A stretch of 64,000 bases of DNA, taken from the NCBI RefSeq assembly GCF_001649575.2, contig NC_051438.1:29253321-29317320 (forward strand), read 5' to 3'. Below, piece by piece: positions 1 to 12,330 of this stretch. Made by a program: the position numbers and the translations under genes. The notes under the pieces were generated by a model. It saw nothing but the letters and a program-made list of their open reading frames with translations. It searched no databases and was not told the DNA's origin. Origin of the DNA: Kryptolebias marmoratus. Its lineage: Eukaryota; Chordata; Actinopteri; Cyprinodontiformes; Rivulidae. Within the stretch, counting starts at the first letter, position 1. The number at the start of each line of letters is the position of its first letter.

Positions 1-1940
1 GGACAAAAACTAAACATATTTGGATGATAAAATAAAAACGGGGTACTTCGGGGGTCGTTTCCCCCCCTTTTTGGTTCTTTAAAGGACTGCAGACTGTGGC
101 TCTACCTTCCAAAATAAAAGCATTCACACAGTTTAAATGTTCAGTTTAATAATGTGTCTGTAAGATTCTTTAAATTGCAGAGAGGAGAAAAGAAAAACTG
201 CTGTGTCACTGTTATTGATCTGAGCTCCTGCAGCTGGAACATGGACAACAGGAGGGGAAAGAGGGGAAAGATCACCTAATATCTCTTTAAATATGTTTTA
301 AGGTGACACCAATACTTCTAAGAGGTGTAGGATACTGAGAAGTTTGGTATGGATCTCATATTAGGTAAACAGAACCAGCACCACCGATATCGACCCGATT
401 CAGTCCTTTTAACTTCTAACAGCAGCTTGTTGTTTTGATATTTTCATTCAAAAACAACTTAGAGAAAAAACGTTTTGTTAATGTCTTCATTGCACATCTG
501 GAATGGTAGTGATGTCCTAAAACGTCGAGGAGGGAAATAAACTCAGGAGTTGATCCAATACGATAACATCAATATTTGGATGGATTCACACACCTCCAGT
601 TATAAGGATGTTGTGCTGCTGACGCCATTTTCAAGCAGAAGCATTAATAGAATAAAAGCTCCACTGTTTTCCTTTTCTAGCCTCAGACGAGCAGGAAGCT
701 CCTGTCTTCATGGGGAGACCAGCAGAGCTTAAATCTGCCCTCATATTTGTCTGAAACCTCAGCCTCCCCGCCCAACTCTCATGGGCCGATGATAGATTGC
801 TCTCTCTGCCTTTGTGCTGGGAAATTGCTTTGTTTTGTTAACAGTCTGCCTCCGCTCCAGCCCCGACAGCAGAGATAGCGAGCCTCCTTTCTTCACTTAT
901 CAGCAGAATATATTTGAAATGAATCACAGCTGAATGCATCGAGGCGGAGGAAAGGCAGGAATGTTCGACATGTTTGAAGCAGGACCTGAGCATGACCACG
1001 AAACGTCTGGAAGCAGCATAAACACGTGAGGCTGAACTGTGTCCTGCTGTAAAAATTAATTGTTTGAATGCTGACTCAGCATTTCCACTGTAGGTATTTA
1101 CAATCTACCTGCGTCTGCAGGGTTTGGGTGTCCATCAGAAAATAAAACATTCAGCTCAGTTAGGAGATAGCTGCTATGACTTTTAGTTTATGTAATAAAA
1201 TATTTAACTTGGTTTATAATAAATTTTCCCATAAAAATACATTAAGATCTCATCATTTCCTTCACACACATTGTTCTCTGTGAATCACACTGCCTGTATT
1301 TATGTCTTCTTATGCTGCTTTTAGCTACCCTCCTGCCTTTAGCTATGGTTTTGCTAATTTGAACCTTTAGCCACAATAACAGGAAGTCTGTGCAGAGCAG
1401 CTAAAACTGAGCTGATGTTCTGTTTCTGCTTTCTGAGTCCAGAACCTCTGGGTTTCCAGCAGGATGAGTTGATTTGACACAGCTGGAGGAGAGGAAGCTC
1501 AGCATCATTTTGTCTTAAAGAAATAAAGAAATATACATAAAATTTCTTGCACTTTAAAAACGAACTGAACTGGAGTTTGGTGTCGAAGTAAAACGTGGCA
1601 GATGGGTCGCTCAGAATGCATCTAGTTTCATTGTATTTCTAAAAGAAATAATCACTACACTGCATATCTTTAATAATAACCTTTAACTGTAACTGTTCTC
1701 CAAAGGAATTAACTTTTAATGACTGGTCTGGATGTGGGGGGAACTTGAACAAGTCTAAATCTTTGTATTCAGTCCAGTTTGCAGATCCTGTTCTTTATTT
1801 TGCACACCTTTTTGGCCTTTTGTTGCTTTTTATTTGCCTGCTTCTGCAGAGCTTTCACTTTGACCTTGTGTTTGTGAAACCAGGCTTTCTGAGGGAATCT
1901 TCTCCCGTTGCTTCCTGTGGATTTTCACCACATCCTGTGC
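1..1940. other. Intergenic, no gene recognised
   Basis: AT-rich sequence with no exon-like reading frame flanked by credible splice sites. Short open frames at 550-732 and 1745-1972 have no recognisable protein character. No repeat family recognised. Confidence 0.5.
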
Positions 1941-1942
1941 AT

Positions 1943-2290
1943 CAAACCCAGGAGCGCAGGCAGCAGGTGTAATTCCAAGAAGGATTTAATAAAGTAAAAC
2001 AGAAAACAGGCCCGACCAAGATGTGTGTACGTACAAGAATCTGACAAACAGGAAGTGAAAACAAGGAGCTTAAATCTGCTGGGAGGGCTGATCAGTGATT
2101 GAGAACAGGTGTAACAGGTGAGACGCAGGTGTGTAAGGTGTCCAGAAGAGCTGGGAGACAATATGAGGAAGAAAGTCAACAAAAGCATGACTGAAAAACT
2201 ACAAAATACAAAGAAACACAACAGAAATGAACACAAATCACTAAATAATGCCAATAAACACACAATCTGTGTCATCCTGGGACAGAAAGT
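1943..2290 (-). repeat. Interspersed repeat, family C (LTR- or SINE-like)
   Basis: On the minus strand the segment runs from a 'gtgtcatcctgggaca'-like start, through a CCAAT/TATA-like stretch and T-rich tracts, to an AATAAA-type signal (ttattaaatcc region) and ends in 'cctgggtttg'. The same layout appears at 7858-8290 (minus) and about 42685-43035 (plus). I recall this kind of sequence as common in fish genomes but cannot name the family. Confidence 0.35.
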
Positions 2291-2299
2291 GTAGAAAAT

Positions 2300-3300
2300 T
2301 TAATTAAATATAGAAACAAAAGTAGTATTGTTATACTGACACTTACTGTTTTCATCTTTTTCTTTCATAGTTTCCAAGGTTTTGCTTTTATTTAAACTAC
2401 AGAAATGTGTTCAGGAAAGAGGTTTGTCATTTGTTCATCTCAAAAGGAAAACAGTTTCTGAAAAGAAACACAAATTTAAACCAGAACATGATTAGTCTTA
2501 TATGAAGTTGATGAGTCTGACGTAAACAAAAGTTTAAATTATCTGTTTCTTTTAAGAACAGTGTCATATTTTTGTCTGTAGTATCTAAAAATACCAACAT
2601 TTTTAATTTAAGTTCCAATTTTTGCAAACAGCTGCATCCTGAGGACCTTCTTCAACATTTTACCCGCACATTTCTTTCACCAAAACATAAAAAAGGAAAA
2701 GATCAGGAAGATGTCACAGAGGACAAGCACGTCTGATTCATTCTCATTAATGAGACCATCTGAGATCCATGTGGACCTTTTTAAAGATTGGCTGCAAACA
2801 GCTCCCGCTGCTTCCTGCACACAAGGACTCGTTTCAGCCCGACACGAGCCACAGAGGCAACATTCAGACTTTCACACTGACTTCATGTATGTTCCTCTCG
2901 GGTCAGCAGTCGTTCAGAAAAAGGTGAGGTTTTTTTTCCAGCAGCTACAGATCCATCCATCAACCCCGGACCTGCTGCACCCGTCCATCCGTCTTCCTGA
3001 CACCCAAACATCTGACCCTCCATCACTTCACTTCACTCAGCTCTGCCGACTGCAGATTAAAACAGGAGAAACGCCGCAGCTTACACAACATTCAGAACGG
3101 AAATCAGTTCATTCATTCACCTGAAAAAAAGGTCAAACATGAATCAACTCACAGCAGCTTTAGAGCCATTTTTGTTCCTGGCTGAAACATTTCAGTCACA
3201 CTCTTTTAATTACAAACTCTTTTTTTATTTCTATTTTAAACCTAATAATAAAAATCTAAAAGAGAAACACAAAATAACTTTGTTTAGAGTCACAGGTTTA
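2300..3300. other. Intergenic, no gene recognised
   Basis: The open frame at 2711-3124 has low-complexity, cysteine/serine/histidine-rich content and no family resemblance. Treated as non-coding. Confidence 0.45.
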
Positions 3301-3305
3301 ACTAA

Positions 3306-3402
3306 CATGCAGGTTTTGGGGCAAACCTACAGGTGCAGAGGGAGAACATGTAAACTCCAGACAGCCTGAAGTTGAACCTGCAACCTGTGAAGCGACGGAG
3401 CT
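3306..3402 (-). repeat. SINE-like fragment (tRNA-related type), antisense
   Basis: Read on the minus strand, the segment resembles the common fish repeat with a box-B-like 'aggttcaacttcag' followed by 'tggagtttacatgttctccc'. Only about 100 bp remain and box A is not convincing. The call is from recalled resemblance, so it is weak. Confidence 0.35.
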
Positions 3403-3439
3403 AAGTATCCCCATGTAGCTCATTAATATGCAAGAAAAA

Positions 3440-3925
3440 AACAGCAGTTTCCCAGGCCAGCTGAGAGACATATTGTCTCCAACATGTCCTGGCTCCAGTT
3501 GGACATGTCCAGAACCCCTCCCTGAACCACCTCAGCTGGCTCCTCTCGATGTGGAGGACCAGCGGCTCTATGCCAAGATAACTAAACCTCTCCCTCCATC
3601 TCTAAGGCAGAGCAGATAAACTCATTTCAGCTGCTTGTTTCCAAGATCTCCTTCTTTCATGACCATGGGTGCAGGCAGGAACATGGACCAACCAGTGAAC
3701 AGCTCAGCTTCCTCTTCATCACACAGTCCAGATTACTGCAGAAACTGCTCCGGTCCGTCGGTCCGTCGGTCCATCTCAGGCTCTGTTCTTCCTTCATTCG
3801 GAAACAAGACCCTGAGATATTCAAACACCCTGAGGCAGCACCTCATTCCCAACCCGGAGAGATCATTCCGCCCTTTTCCAGCCGTGGCCTCGGATTTGGA
3901 GGTGCTGGTTCAAATTATTTTTTCA
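3440..3925 (-). mobile_element. Rex3/RTE-like LINE fragment, antisense
   Basis: The minus strand encodes a decayed piece of the C-terminal part of an RTE-type reverse transcriptase. Reading from about 3910 towards 3690 gives a stretch resembling the family's 'FEYLRVLFPNEGRTEPEMDR' region. Reading on towards 3530 matches the 'HIELAPLR' type region that follows. Frameshifts and stops break the frame. The plus-strand phrase 'tggcctcggatttggaggtg' at its right end is typical of these elements read in reverse. It is 5' truncated and non-functional. Confidence 0.7.
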
Positions 3926-4067
3926 CAGTAAATTATTTATGGTTTTCTATGTGGCCTGTAAATCATTTTGTGACTTCAGGTTAAAACATTTGCTGTGTGC
4001 ATTCCCAGGCTGGTGGAAAGGGGAAAAAAAGAGTAAATTCCCCTCCTCAGCTTGTGTGTGTGTGGAT

Positions 4068-4102
4068 GAAACTACACACACACACCTTACACACACACAC
4101 AC
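4068..4102. repeat. (CA)n microsatellite, interrupted
   Basis: Two short CA runs separated by 'ccttac', next to a TG run at 4051-4061; together they could pair as a hairpin. Confidence 0.85.
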
Positions 4103-4239
4103 TGAGGAGGCTCCATTTCTATCCGACAAACTTTGACCTCCTACTGCTTTATTTTTTTTCCACTGCAGCTCTGTTGCACTTTGAAATTCAGTACCACAGT
4201 GAAGCGTCACTTTACAGATAAAATCAATCTGTCCACCTC

Positions 4240-4786
4240 ACACTATGAAAGAGCAGGTGATGAACTTTGACCTCACTTTCAGCTCAGCTGACAGCGACAG
4301 AGAGGAGGAAACTGTAGCTGAGGCGCTTTTACAAAAGGATGTAGGACCGCAGCTTTCACACGTTTCCCACATCTTTGTTGCTGAGCAGAAAAATAAAGCT
4401 TCAGTTTTATTCATTTGTCTGTTGAACTACAATTCAAAAACAAGGCCTGATTTTCAGTATTTTACTTTATTTGACCTCCTTGGGTTCTCCTTCTTGAACA
4501 AAAGGGCACAAATAAATGTATCTGTGTCTTTATATGGGATCAAACTGACCTGTGGACATTTTTACTGTAAGATTCTGTGTTATTCATCCATCCACAGGGC
4601 CGTAGCTCCGACTGAGGACCCCGAGGTCCGGACCTCAGTGTTTTATAAAAACATGAATCCAAACAAGGCTTCTGAACGGCGTGGTTCTCTGCGTAGCTCC
4701 ACCAGTTTCCTGTAGGAGGCGCTGCAACTGTGTGCAGCTGCAGCCAAACTCAATGTCTACGAAGAAGAGCGCAGCTTTGCTACCTT
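4240..4786. other. Unassigned sequence; repeat-like right part
   Basis: The 156-residue open frame at 4245-4715 has no recognisable domain. From about 4597 'cagggccgtagctccgactg' has the look of a hAT-type terminus, and 'gaccccgaggtccggacctc' just after it is partly palindromic. The segment runs into an N gap, so the other end cannot be checked. Confidence 0.3.
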
Positions 4787-5111
4787 NNNNNNNNNNNNNN
4801 NNNNNNNNNNNNNNNNNNNNNNNNNNNNNNNNNNNNNNNNNNNNNNNNNNNNNNNNNNNNNNNNNNNNNNNNNNNNNNNNNNNNNNNNNNNNNNNNNNNN
4901 NNNNNNNNNNNNNNNNNNNNNNNNNNNNNNNNNNNNNNNNNNNNNNNNNNNNNNNNNNNNNNNNNNNNNNNNNNNNNNNNNNNNNNNNNNNNNNNNNNNN
5001 NNNNNNNNNNNNNNNNNNNNNNNNNNNNNNNNNNNNNNNNNNNNNNNNNNNNNNNNNNNNNNNNNNNNNNNNNNNNNNNNNNNNNNNNNNNNNNNNNNNN
5101 NNNNNNNNNNN
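4787..5111. other. Assembly gap (325 N)
   Basis: A run of N; reading frames drawn across it are artefacts. Confidence 0.99.
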
Positions 5112-5424
5112 ATAAAAAGGTGAAATCTCTGCTAAAATCTTGTGTTTTGAATCAACATTCATATAAACTAATTCATGTCATTTCAGTGAGTCATCATGGT
5201 TGTGCCCTGAGTCCTCTGTTGCTTCAGATGAGGCTGATCCCCATGGATTTACACACACACACAAATACATGTCATACACATTCAAGTCACTTGTTTTAAG
5301 TAAATGCTTCTATTTTAATTCAGTTTTGGTGTTTATTGGAACTGATGTGCAGGGGGAGAATGAGGGATTGACCTCTGGATACGGCCCTGTCCATCCATCC
5401 GTCTTTTCCTGTCCATCAGAGACA

Positions 5425-5545
5425 ACAGGTCCAGGAGGGAAACCCAGTCCGTCTCCTGGGGGATCCTGAGGCATTCCCAGATACGGGAGGATAGGATAGT
5501 GCCTGAAAAACCTCCAAAGGGATGCATCCAGAAGGCGTCAGTGTT
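5425..5545 (-). mobile_element. Rex3/RTE-like LINE 3' fragment, antisense
   Basis: The plus-strand phrase 'caggagggaaacccagtccg' and the following 'gatcctgaggcattcccaga' are the reverse of the terminal coding part of Rex3/RTE elements. About 120 bp remain. Confidence 0.6.
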
Positions 5546-5559
5546 TGATTGTTATGTCA

Positions 5560-6730
5560 CATTAAAAACAACAGAAGCTGACCAAAGTGCTTTACACTTT
5601 GACAATTTTGAGTCCCCAACTAGCCTCCAACGGTCCCAGCCCAGTGAGATACTGCCTTAAATCTGTCAGAAACAAAAACAATTTCTTAAAAAAAAAAGAC
5701 AAAATGAGGGTTACTTTTATGTGTCAAGAACAAGCTGTCTGCCACACCAGCTGAACCGTAAATAAAGTGAAACAGAAATCTGTAAAATGTTTGATTTGTT
5801 GTGAGTTAAATCAAACAACAAAAACACTATTTTAATTTGCTTTACTTCCCAATTATTTCCCTGGCAGTCCTTCTCCCGCCCTGACAGCGACAGTAATAAT
5901 GAGCCGGGATGATTTGTGCCCGTGTGTGTTTGAGGAAGAGGAAGTGAGTGTTTCAGGCAGTGTATCATGTGACGGCGGCGTTTGACAGTTTGGTCCCGTA
6001 GTGTTCGAGAATGATGGCCTCTGTGTCGCCGACTGCCGCCTCGCTTCCTCACCTTTCGCTCTCATACATACCAATGGGCGGCCATTCTCATTTACGGCCC
6101 GTGCAGACATCCCGAGTCAAGGACAAACATGCTTACACTGAGTGAGGAAAGAGAATTAATATTTTTAAAAAAAAGCACGCAGGCAGGATACAGCCGAGTG
6201 CATTTAATGAGTGTTTAGGCCGAATAATGGAGCTCAGAGTGTGAAATTAATGCAGGTAGATTTCAGGGAACCTGCTTGTTGGACTGGAAGTTTGTTGTTT
6301 CATTCAGGTTGGACTCACAGCAGAACCAGTCAAAGGTTTTTTAACACAACGAACATGAAAGTTAAATCAGAAACATTTTCTTCTTCAAAGGTTCTGAAAT
6401 ATAATTGGCATGAAAAGATGAATGAATAAAGGGGGTCGGAGCAGGATCACCTGAATCAGAAATGAAAAAAGGCCACAGAGAGGTTATATTTCACTCAAAA
6501 TTCATCCCTTTATCTTTCTTATTTTCAACCATCCACAGATTTCTCCCACTTTGTATTCAGTCATTGTAAAAACCTTTAAAAGGTTCGGTTAATGCTTGAA
6601 AATCTTCACCAAATTACAGTGTTTTTAAATTATGCATTTACATAATAATTTGTAATTTATTTAATTAGAATTTACTTAATTAATTACCTTATTTTTATTT
6701 TTATAGCCTGATGCTATAAATGATTCATTT
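5560..6730. other. Intergenic; GC-richer unique island at 5870-6125
   Basis: No gene. The 5870-6125 part is less AT-rich than its surroundings and contains CpGs and 'gtgacggcggcg'. It shows no repeat signature and could be a conserved non-coding element; this cannot be decided without alignment. Confidence 0.3.
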
Positions 6731-6734
6731 TATT

Positions 6735-6925
6735 GAAACATAATTAGATGTTCATCCAAAGCTGATTAACTTCAAACCAATTCAATATGGCCGCCACAAA
6801 AAATGGTTATAATTCAGATCTTAAACAGTGTGTGGTAGTAGCTGAGAGTCATCCCCAACACAAACTCTGAGTGCTAATAAATTACACGAGATCTTTGCCT
6901 GAAGGTGGCGGGTGATATGCATTTC
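6735..6925 (+). repeat. Family A repeat, 3' part
   Basis: Contains the family core 'aatatggccgccacaaaaaa', 'gtggtagtagctgagagtca' and the terminal 'ggtggcgggtgatatgcatt'. The left third ('gttagcaaaatatctcatga') is missing. Confidence 0.8.
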
Positions 6926-7269
6926 TCCTAATGATGCTTGTTTCACTTTCCTTTAATTTTTTCAACCTTTTATGAACTGAAAACCGTCTGCAGAAACATT
7001 TGTTCCAGAATTTTGACGACAATCTTTAAAAAAACTAAGTGAAAAACTTCATTTTGAACATCCTGTGGAGGTGAATCTATTCCTGGTGAGTCACCTGTTG
7101 CCCAAACGTTGTCAGATTTGACAGAAGTTTGATATTTTGTGCTGAGAGGAACAGAATAATGAGCCACAGATGCTGCAGTCAGGATTTCTGCTGCCTGCAA
7201 AGCTGGTGTTGAACCAAAAGGGTTTGAAGGTAATCCGTATCATAAAATAAAACCATCTCAGATCCATGT

Positions 7270-7415
7270 AATCAACCCTAACCAGCACATATATGAGTTT
7301 AACTCAGACAATCCAGCAGATATTGGGTTAAAACTTGGTGTGGTTGTAGCTGAGAGTCATCCACAACACAATCTGATGGCATGCTGCTTTCATTCATTTA
7401 ACACGAGATGCAGTC
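7270..7415 (+). repeat. Family A repeat, degraded copy
   Basis: The core 'ttgtagctgagagtcatcca' and the preceding 'actcagacaatccagcagat' are recognisable, but both termini are lost. Confidence 0.6.
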
Positions 7416-7857
7416 CAAGTTCAGCTTCTTATATGAGACAGGACTTTTAAAAATTCATACATTATTTTGAAGACAACCCCTTTCTGCCTGCAACCATTTT
7501 GTCCCTTGTGGGACTGTGTGGTTGTTGCAGGTTGACAGCTGTAAGACAGCAGGTCTGACATGGAAGCATCTCTAATGGGCTTCTGAAACCTGAGCTGACA
7601 ACAGAGCATTAATAAGACTGGGCTTCATGCTTGTTTCTTTCCTTACATTTTATTATTGCTGTTCTCTTATAGGAAAGGATCAAATCCACCAAACTGCTAA
7701 ACTCCAAACCATTCGTCGTTAAATTTCTGATCCTAAACTTCTTTTCTAAGAAGCCACCGTCTGAGGAGCTATTCTTGTTTCGTCATGTTTGGGTGTAAGA
7801 TACTCCAGCGTCTGTTTGCAGTTTAAATAGATTACAAAACAAATAAATGTCTTTTAT

Positions 7858-8290
7858 TTTGACTCTTGATTGAGGACCCAAATGCAAACACACCGGGAGG
7901 CAACAAGAAATCTAGAAACAGTTTTTATTTTATAAAAATCATCTAAACTGACTCTGAGTGAGCTACCTCAGAGAGACAACCAGGAGGAGAAAATCACATT
8001 AAACCCAGGTGATGAGGAAGCAGAACAAAGAGCAGACTATCAAAATAAAACAGGAAGGATTGTAAAACAGATCTAAAAATAAAAAATTACTGCAACTAAA
8101 GAATCTAAACCATAAACACCAAGATGGACACTAAAAACTGGAGCCTGTCTTTGACCAAACTAACAGGAAGTTAAGATAATATCTGAAACTGCAAGCAGAT
8201 CATTAAAACCTGAAAACTAACAGGAAGCATCAGAATAAAAGAAAACGCAACACAGGTTTAAAAACATGAGCACAAAAAAAACAAATGTAA
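7858..8290 (-). repeat. Family C-type interspersed repeat
   Basis: On the minus strand it ends in 'tgcatttgggtcctcaatca' preceded by an AT-rich AATAAA-containing tract, the same layout as at 1943-2290 and 42685-43035. The left boundary is a guess. Confidence 0.35.
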
Positions 8291-8924
8291 GATTTAAGTG
8301 TTTTGTTTGATGAGCTGAGAGAAGACGATGATATGAAACATCTGGAAACAGTCCTGCTACTCCGGCATTAAGGGAGGAAACGAGCCATCCAACCTGCCGG
8401 AACAGTGTTTCTCACAATTATGGGATGTTTGTTTTTCTGTAACATCCAAAGGTTCGTGCAGGGTAAAGTCTGAAACCAACAGAGCCTTAAAGACAACCTG
8501 GGTTTATTCCCCCTTCATTTAACATCAGACACAAACTAATTTGTGATAAACCTTCCAGATTATCAACAGTCTGTCTGAAAAAATATATCAAATGCATCTG
8601 TTACATACAGAGAGAGAGAAACGTTCAAACAGAATTATAAAAAAAACAGTTGTGCCACTGGAGGCACTTTTTATTGACTTCTTTATACAACAGAAAAAGA
8701 ACTAAAGGAGTTTTGTTTTGTTTTCTAAAATCTCTAGTAAAGCTACATTAAGAACAGCAAACAGCTTTGCATCATCCTAGTAAATGAAATATTATTTACT
8801 GATCACTTCTTTTGCTTCTCGATCATAAATAAGATGATTGAGGAGATGATATCATCAGGTTTATTATCACCTGCCATCATTAAATCTTGTACAGTGTCAG
8901 CAAAATATGTCATGAGCCAGGTGA

Positions 8925-9350
8925 TAAGTCCAGGAGGGAAAGGCTGACATCCTTCTCCTCAAAGACCCCCCAGCTCCTCCTGAGGGATCCAAGGCCACAG
9001 AAGATATCTAATCCCTCCAGAGAGTTCTGGCTGTGCCCTGAAAACCAGAGGGAGGCGTCCAGGAAGCATCCTTAATCCGTTTGATATGGAGGAGCAGCTC
9101 CGAGCTCCCGCTGAGGATGGAGCTGCTCCTCGTCTCTCAGGCTGATCCCGCCCGACAGAGGAAGCTCGTTTCAGCTCCAGGATCTTGTTCTTTTGGTCAT
9201 GATCCTTAACTTATAAACACAGGTGAGGGCCGGAGCGTAGATGGACCAATAAATTCAGAGCTTTGCCTTTTAATTCAGCTTCTTCTTCAGCAGGACAAGC
9301 CGGAGCAACACCTTCATTACTGCAGACAGAACACCATCATCAGATTCCCA
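8925..9350 (-). mobile_element. Rex3/RTE-like LINE fragment, antisense
   Basis: Read on the minus strand it passes through decayed versions of successive RTE C-terminal segments: the 'VMKVLLRLVLLKK' region (about 9320-9270), the 'PALTCVYKL' region (about 9235-9205), the 'MTKRTRSWS' region (about 9200-9175) and the terminal 'LPGRLPLVFRAQPEL' region (about 9070-9020). The frame is broken. Overlaps in element position with 3440-3925, so the two are independent insertions or a duplicated fragment. Confidence 0.7.
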
Positions 9351-9501
9351 GATTCATGAGACAGTTATGACTTTGATTAGGTTTCTTTCCCATCATTTGT
9401 TGAATTCATTAATGTACAACAGAGGTTCCAGCCTTCTAAAGGTCTGCCACTTCAAGGTCACGCACATCTTTGCACCCTGACATGACTAACTAGTTTTCAA
9501 C

Positions 9502-10299
9502 TAAAACCCCTGTTCTAAAACAGTCGGGACATTGTGTAAAATGGAAATAAAAACAAAATGTAACTATCTATACATCTCATAAAGAAGGGTTGGAGACTGC
9601 AAACCTCCACCAAGACTATAGTGTCATTAAAAAGTAGTCCTGATCCAGATCACCCCTAAAAGATCAAAGTTTTCATCAAAATCTGTTCATCGGCATTTAG
9701 ATAATTTTGCTAACAGACAGAAAACTGACAACACAACCTCCTTGATAAAGGTTATTAACAATGGGGACAGATGTTCCCCTCTGTGCAGAATCTGTAAACA
9801 TCTGGACCTGAGGTTGTCCCATTCTGTCTGTTCAACAGTCCTGGAACCTGGACTAATGCACCCCCATACCATCAGAGAGGCAGGCTGACCTCAGAACAGT
9901 TCTCCTCTTTGGTCCAGAGGAGACACATCTGTTCACATCTGGCTTCTTCTTTGCCTGATAGAGCTTTAAGCAGCATCTGTGGACGGCACGGTGAACTGTG
10001 TTTACAGACAGTTCCTGAGCAGAACCAGAACCAGAACCAGCCTTGACCTTTGAGTCTTCAGATCTGTTGATGATGTTATGATCTGGAGATGATGGCAGAT
10101 TCAACATCTTCACAATTTCCACTGATTAACTTTATTCTGAAATTATTCCTCTATTTTTAGACAGTTTTTAACAGACTGCTGAACCTCTGCCCATCTTGTT
10201 CCATTGTGAATAAAATGTTTTTTTGAGATTTGCAAATTATTGATTCTGTTCTTCTTGCTTTTTACACAACGTCCCAACGTTCTCAGAACTGGAGCCGTA
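9502..10299 (-). mobile_element. Tc1/mariner-type DNA transposon remnant, TA-flanked
   Basis: Imperfect 40-bp terminal inverted repeats, both beginning with TA, match at 29 of 40 positions by my count; the inner 'GGGAC-TTGTGTAAAA' block is best kept. This end type, with 'acaacgtcccaac', is common in fish. The interior read on the minus strand (about 10030-9840) resembles transposase and contains the Tc1/mariner-like 'MVWGCISPG', but frameshifts put it in different frames. Family B sequence sits inside at 9602-9750. Inactive. Confidence 0.65.
9602..9750. repeat. Family B repeat nested in the TA-flanked element
   Basis: Left end 'aacctccaccaag', internal 'tcatcaaaatctgttcatcg' and 'ttttgctaacagacagaaaa', right end 'cctccttgataaagg'. 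Its presence inside 9502-10299 implies it inserted later or was carried by it. Confidence 0.6.
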
Positions 10300-10309
10300 G
10301 ATCTGTGCA

Positions 10310-12240
10310 AATAAACTGAATGATAAGCTGGTTTTATAAGCATGTTAATCCATGTCAGTTGAATACATTTTAGTCAGTTAACACAATATAACCAAAGCTA
10401 GTTTAGTTGAACTCTACTGGAGCTGCTGTTTTTGTTCTGCAGCTCAAACATTTAAGCAGCATCTCCCACAGAGTGGTTTCCATTTCACAGGTCATTTCAG
10501 CCGAGTGCAGAAACCAATCACATTCTTTATAAATTATTGCTCTTGCCAGTAATCAGACAGTTGAAGTCGAGGTGGTAGAGCTGCTCCACAAAGCTTCTAA
10601 CAACAAACGACTGGAGCCTTTATAGGAGTTCAGAAGTGCACAACACTCAACACCATAAATAAATAAAAACATCAATGCAAATACCTTTTAAAAAACAATG
10701 AAGGTGAGAAAAAATCTTTGTCCTTGAGGGGTAAAAATGAAACAGTGGAGGTTTCAGACAATCATGAGGAAAAGAGATGGGTCCAAAATGTGAAGCTGAA
10801 AACTATAAATCTGCTCAAAAACAATAAAAGGAGGGAAACAAAAGGAAATAAAGAGTCTGAGCTGAAAGCAATGGGTGAATCCAATCAGAGAGACGAATGT
10901 GTCTGCAGAAAAAAGAAATAAAGAAAGAATGAAATACCAGGCAATCTTTGTTAAAAAGTGTGCAAATCTACCACGAAGGTCTGTAAAAAAGAAAAAGGCT
11001 TTGAAGGCGGAAAGGAAGAGTGAATTTAAAGGCTTTATTGAGTTCACAGGCAGGAAAAATATCTCTGTAGACTTCCTGCTGGGCATCAAACAGCAGATAA
11101 ACTGCTGAAAAAGTGACATCTAGAAAATATATATATTCTCTCTCAGCTGGAGCTGGTGGTGACCCAAACAGAGTTAATATACAGAATAAAGATTGGACTC
11201 ATACTTCAGTGTTTCTCCAGGACCAGGACTGGTTTAAAATGATGAATCAGTCACAGGTTTCTGGAACATGTTATCAGGACCTGAAAATGTCTGAAAGGGA
11301 TTTTTCTCCAGAGCAAATTATTGTAAAGAAGAAAGAAAAACAAGTTTCACTTCAAACTGAAGCTACATGTTGATGCTCCTCTGCACCATCTGTCCAGGTC
11401 CCAGATGTTGGCAAACCTAACCAGTAATTGGCCCATGCCTATTGTAGAAGCCCATCCATTTTCATTAAAGCGTTTGTGACAGGCGTCAGTCACAGCTGAG
11501 GCTGAGACTTTATTACTCTAAAAGCTAAAGCATCAATTCATGCAGCATCTAAAGCAGATTATTTTAAAGTTTCAAACCAAAACTGCTGCAGATTTTCTGC
11601 GCCTTCGTCTCTTTCTTCCTCTGGTTGTTTCAGCTTCAGATGCCTCAGATGCCTTTAAAAGCGTCTTTCTCATTTTCAAATTAAGATTACAGCGAAAGGA
11701 AGAAGATCCCAGGAGCGTTTCAGGATGCGTGTCTGTGACAGAGGAAGACGTAGGACATTATGTCAGAGGTCGAGGAGGTGACGGTACTGTCGACTCCAAT
11801 CAGAGCGCAGAGCCGAGCTGTTAGCTGGACTCATATGCTGCGCTGACTAAACCATTACTCCCACCATTAATCACAGCATCATGTCCACTCACATCACCGG
11901 ACGGCTGCAAACAACAGAAGGACTTTCAAAGTAAGAGCCTGACTTTGACTTTTAGCTGCGTTTTGTCTTCACCGGGACATTAAAGTTGACATCACTGCTA
12001 ATGATGTCCATTTATCTGTTAACGAAACTGAAACTGAAACTAAAGCTGCACAGAAAAATGCTCACATTTTAAGGATAAAATAGTTTTTTTAAGACAAACA
12101 AGGCAAGCATCCTTAAAATGAAATTTGTCTTAAAATAAACGAAATCTACACCAACTTTCTGTATTTCTCCTTGTTTCTTTTTTTAATCTTATCTTTCAGT
12201 TTGATGAAATGTTGACAACAAACCCGGCCCGTTTCTGACG
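10310..12240. other. Intergenic, no gene recognised
   Basis: Includes a purine-rich stretch (10700-11110) that creates lysine/glutamate-rich open frames with no domain, and a mixed-composition stretch 11540-11950. No splice-supported exon. Confidence 0.45.
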
Positions 12241-12243
12241 CAT

Positions 12244-12330
12244 GTCCCAGCACCAGTGGTCTGCAAGTTGAGGTTCTGGAGCCACATGTGGCCCCTCAGA
12301 CCCTCTGAAATGGCTCCTTGTAATTTTCAC
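12244..12330. repeat. hAT-type non-autonomous fragment (possible)
   Basis: The sequence 'gtggtctgcaagttgaggtt' followed by 'ctggagccacatgtggcccc' resembles termini of known vertebrate hAT-derived repeats of the 'caggggtctgcaacc' type. No matching right end was found. Confidence 0.35.

Noticed and set aside
4635..5299. Long frames on both strands across the first gap
   Set aside because: Most residues are N-derived; the same applies at 30339-30836 and 55126-55578.
10718..11373. Lys/Glu-rich open frames
   Set aside because: They come from a purine-rich, AT-rich stretch with no domain pattern.
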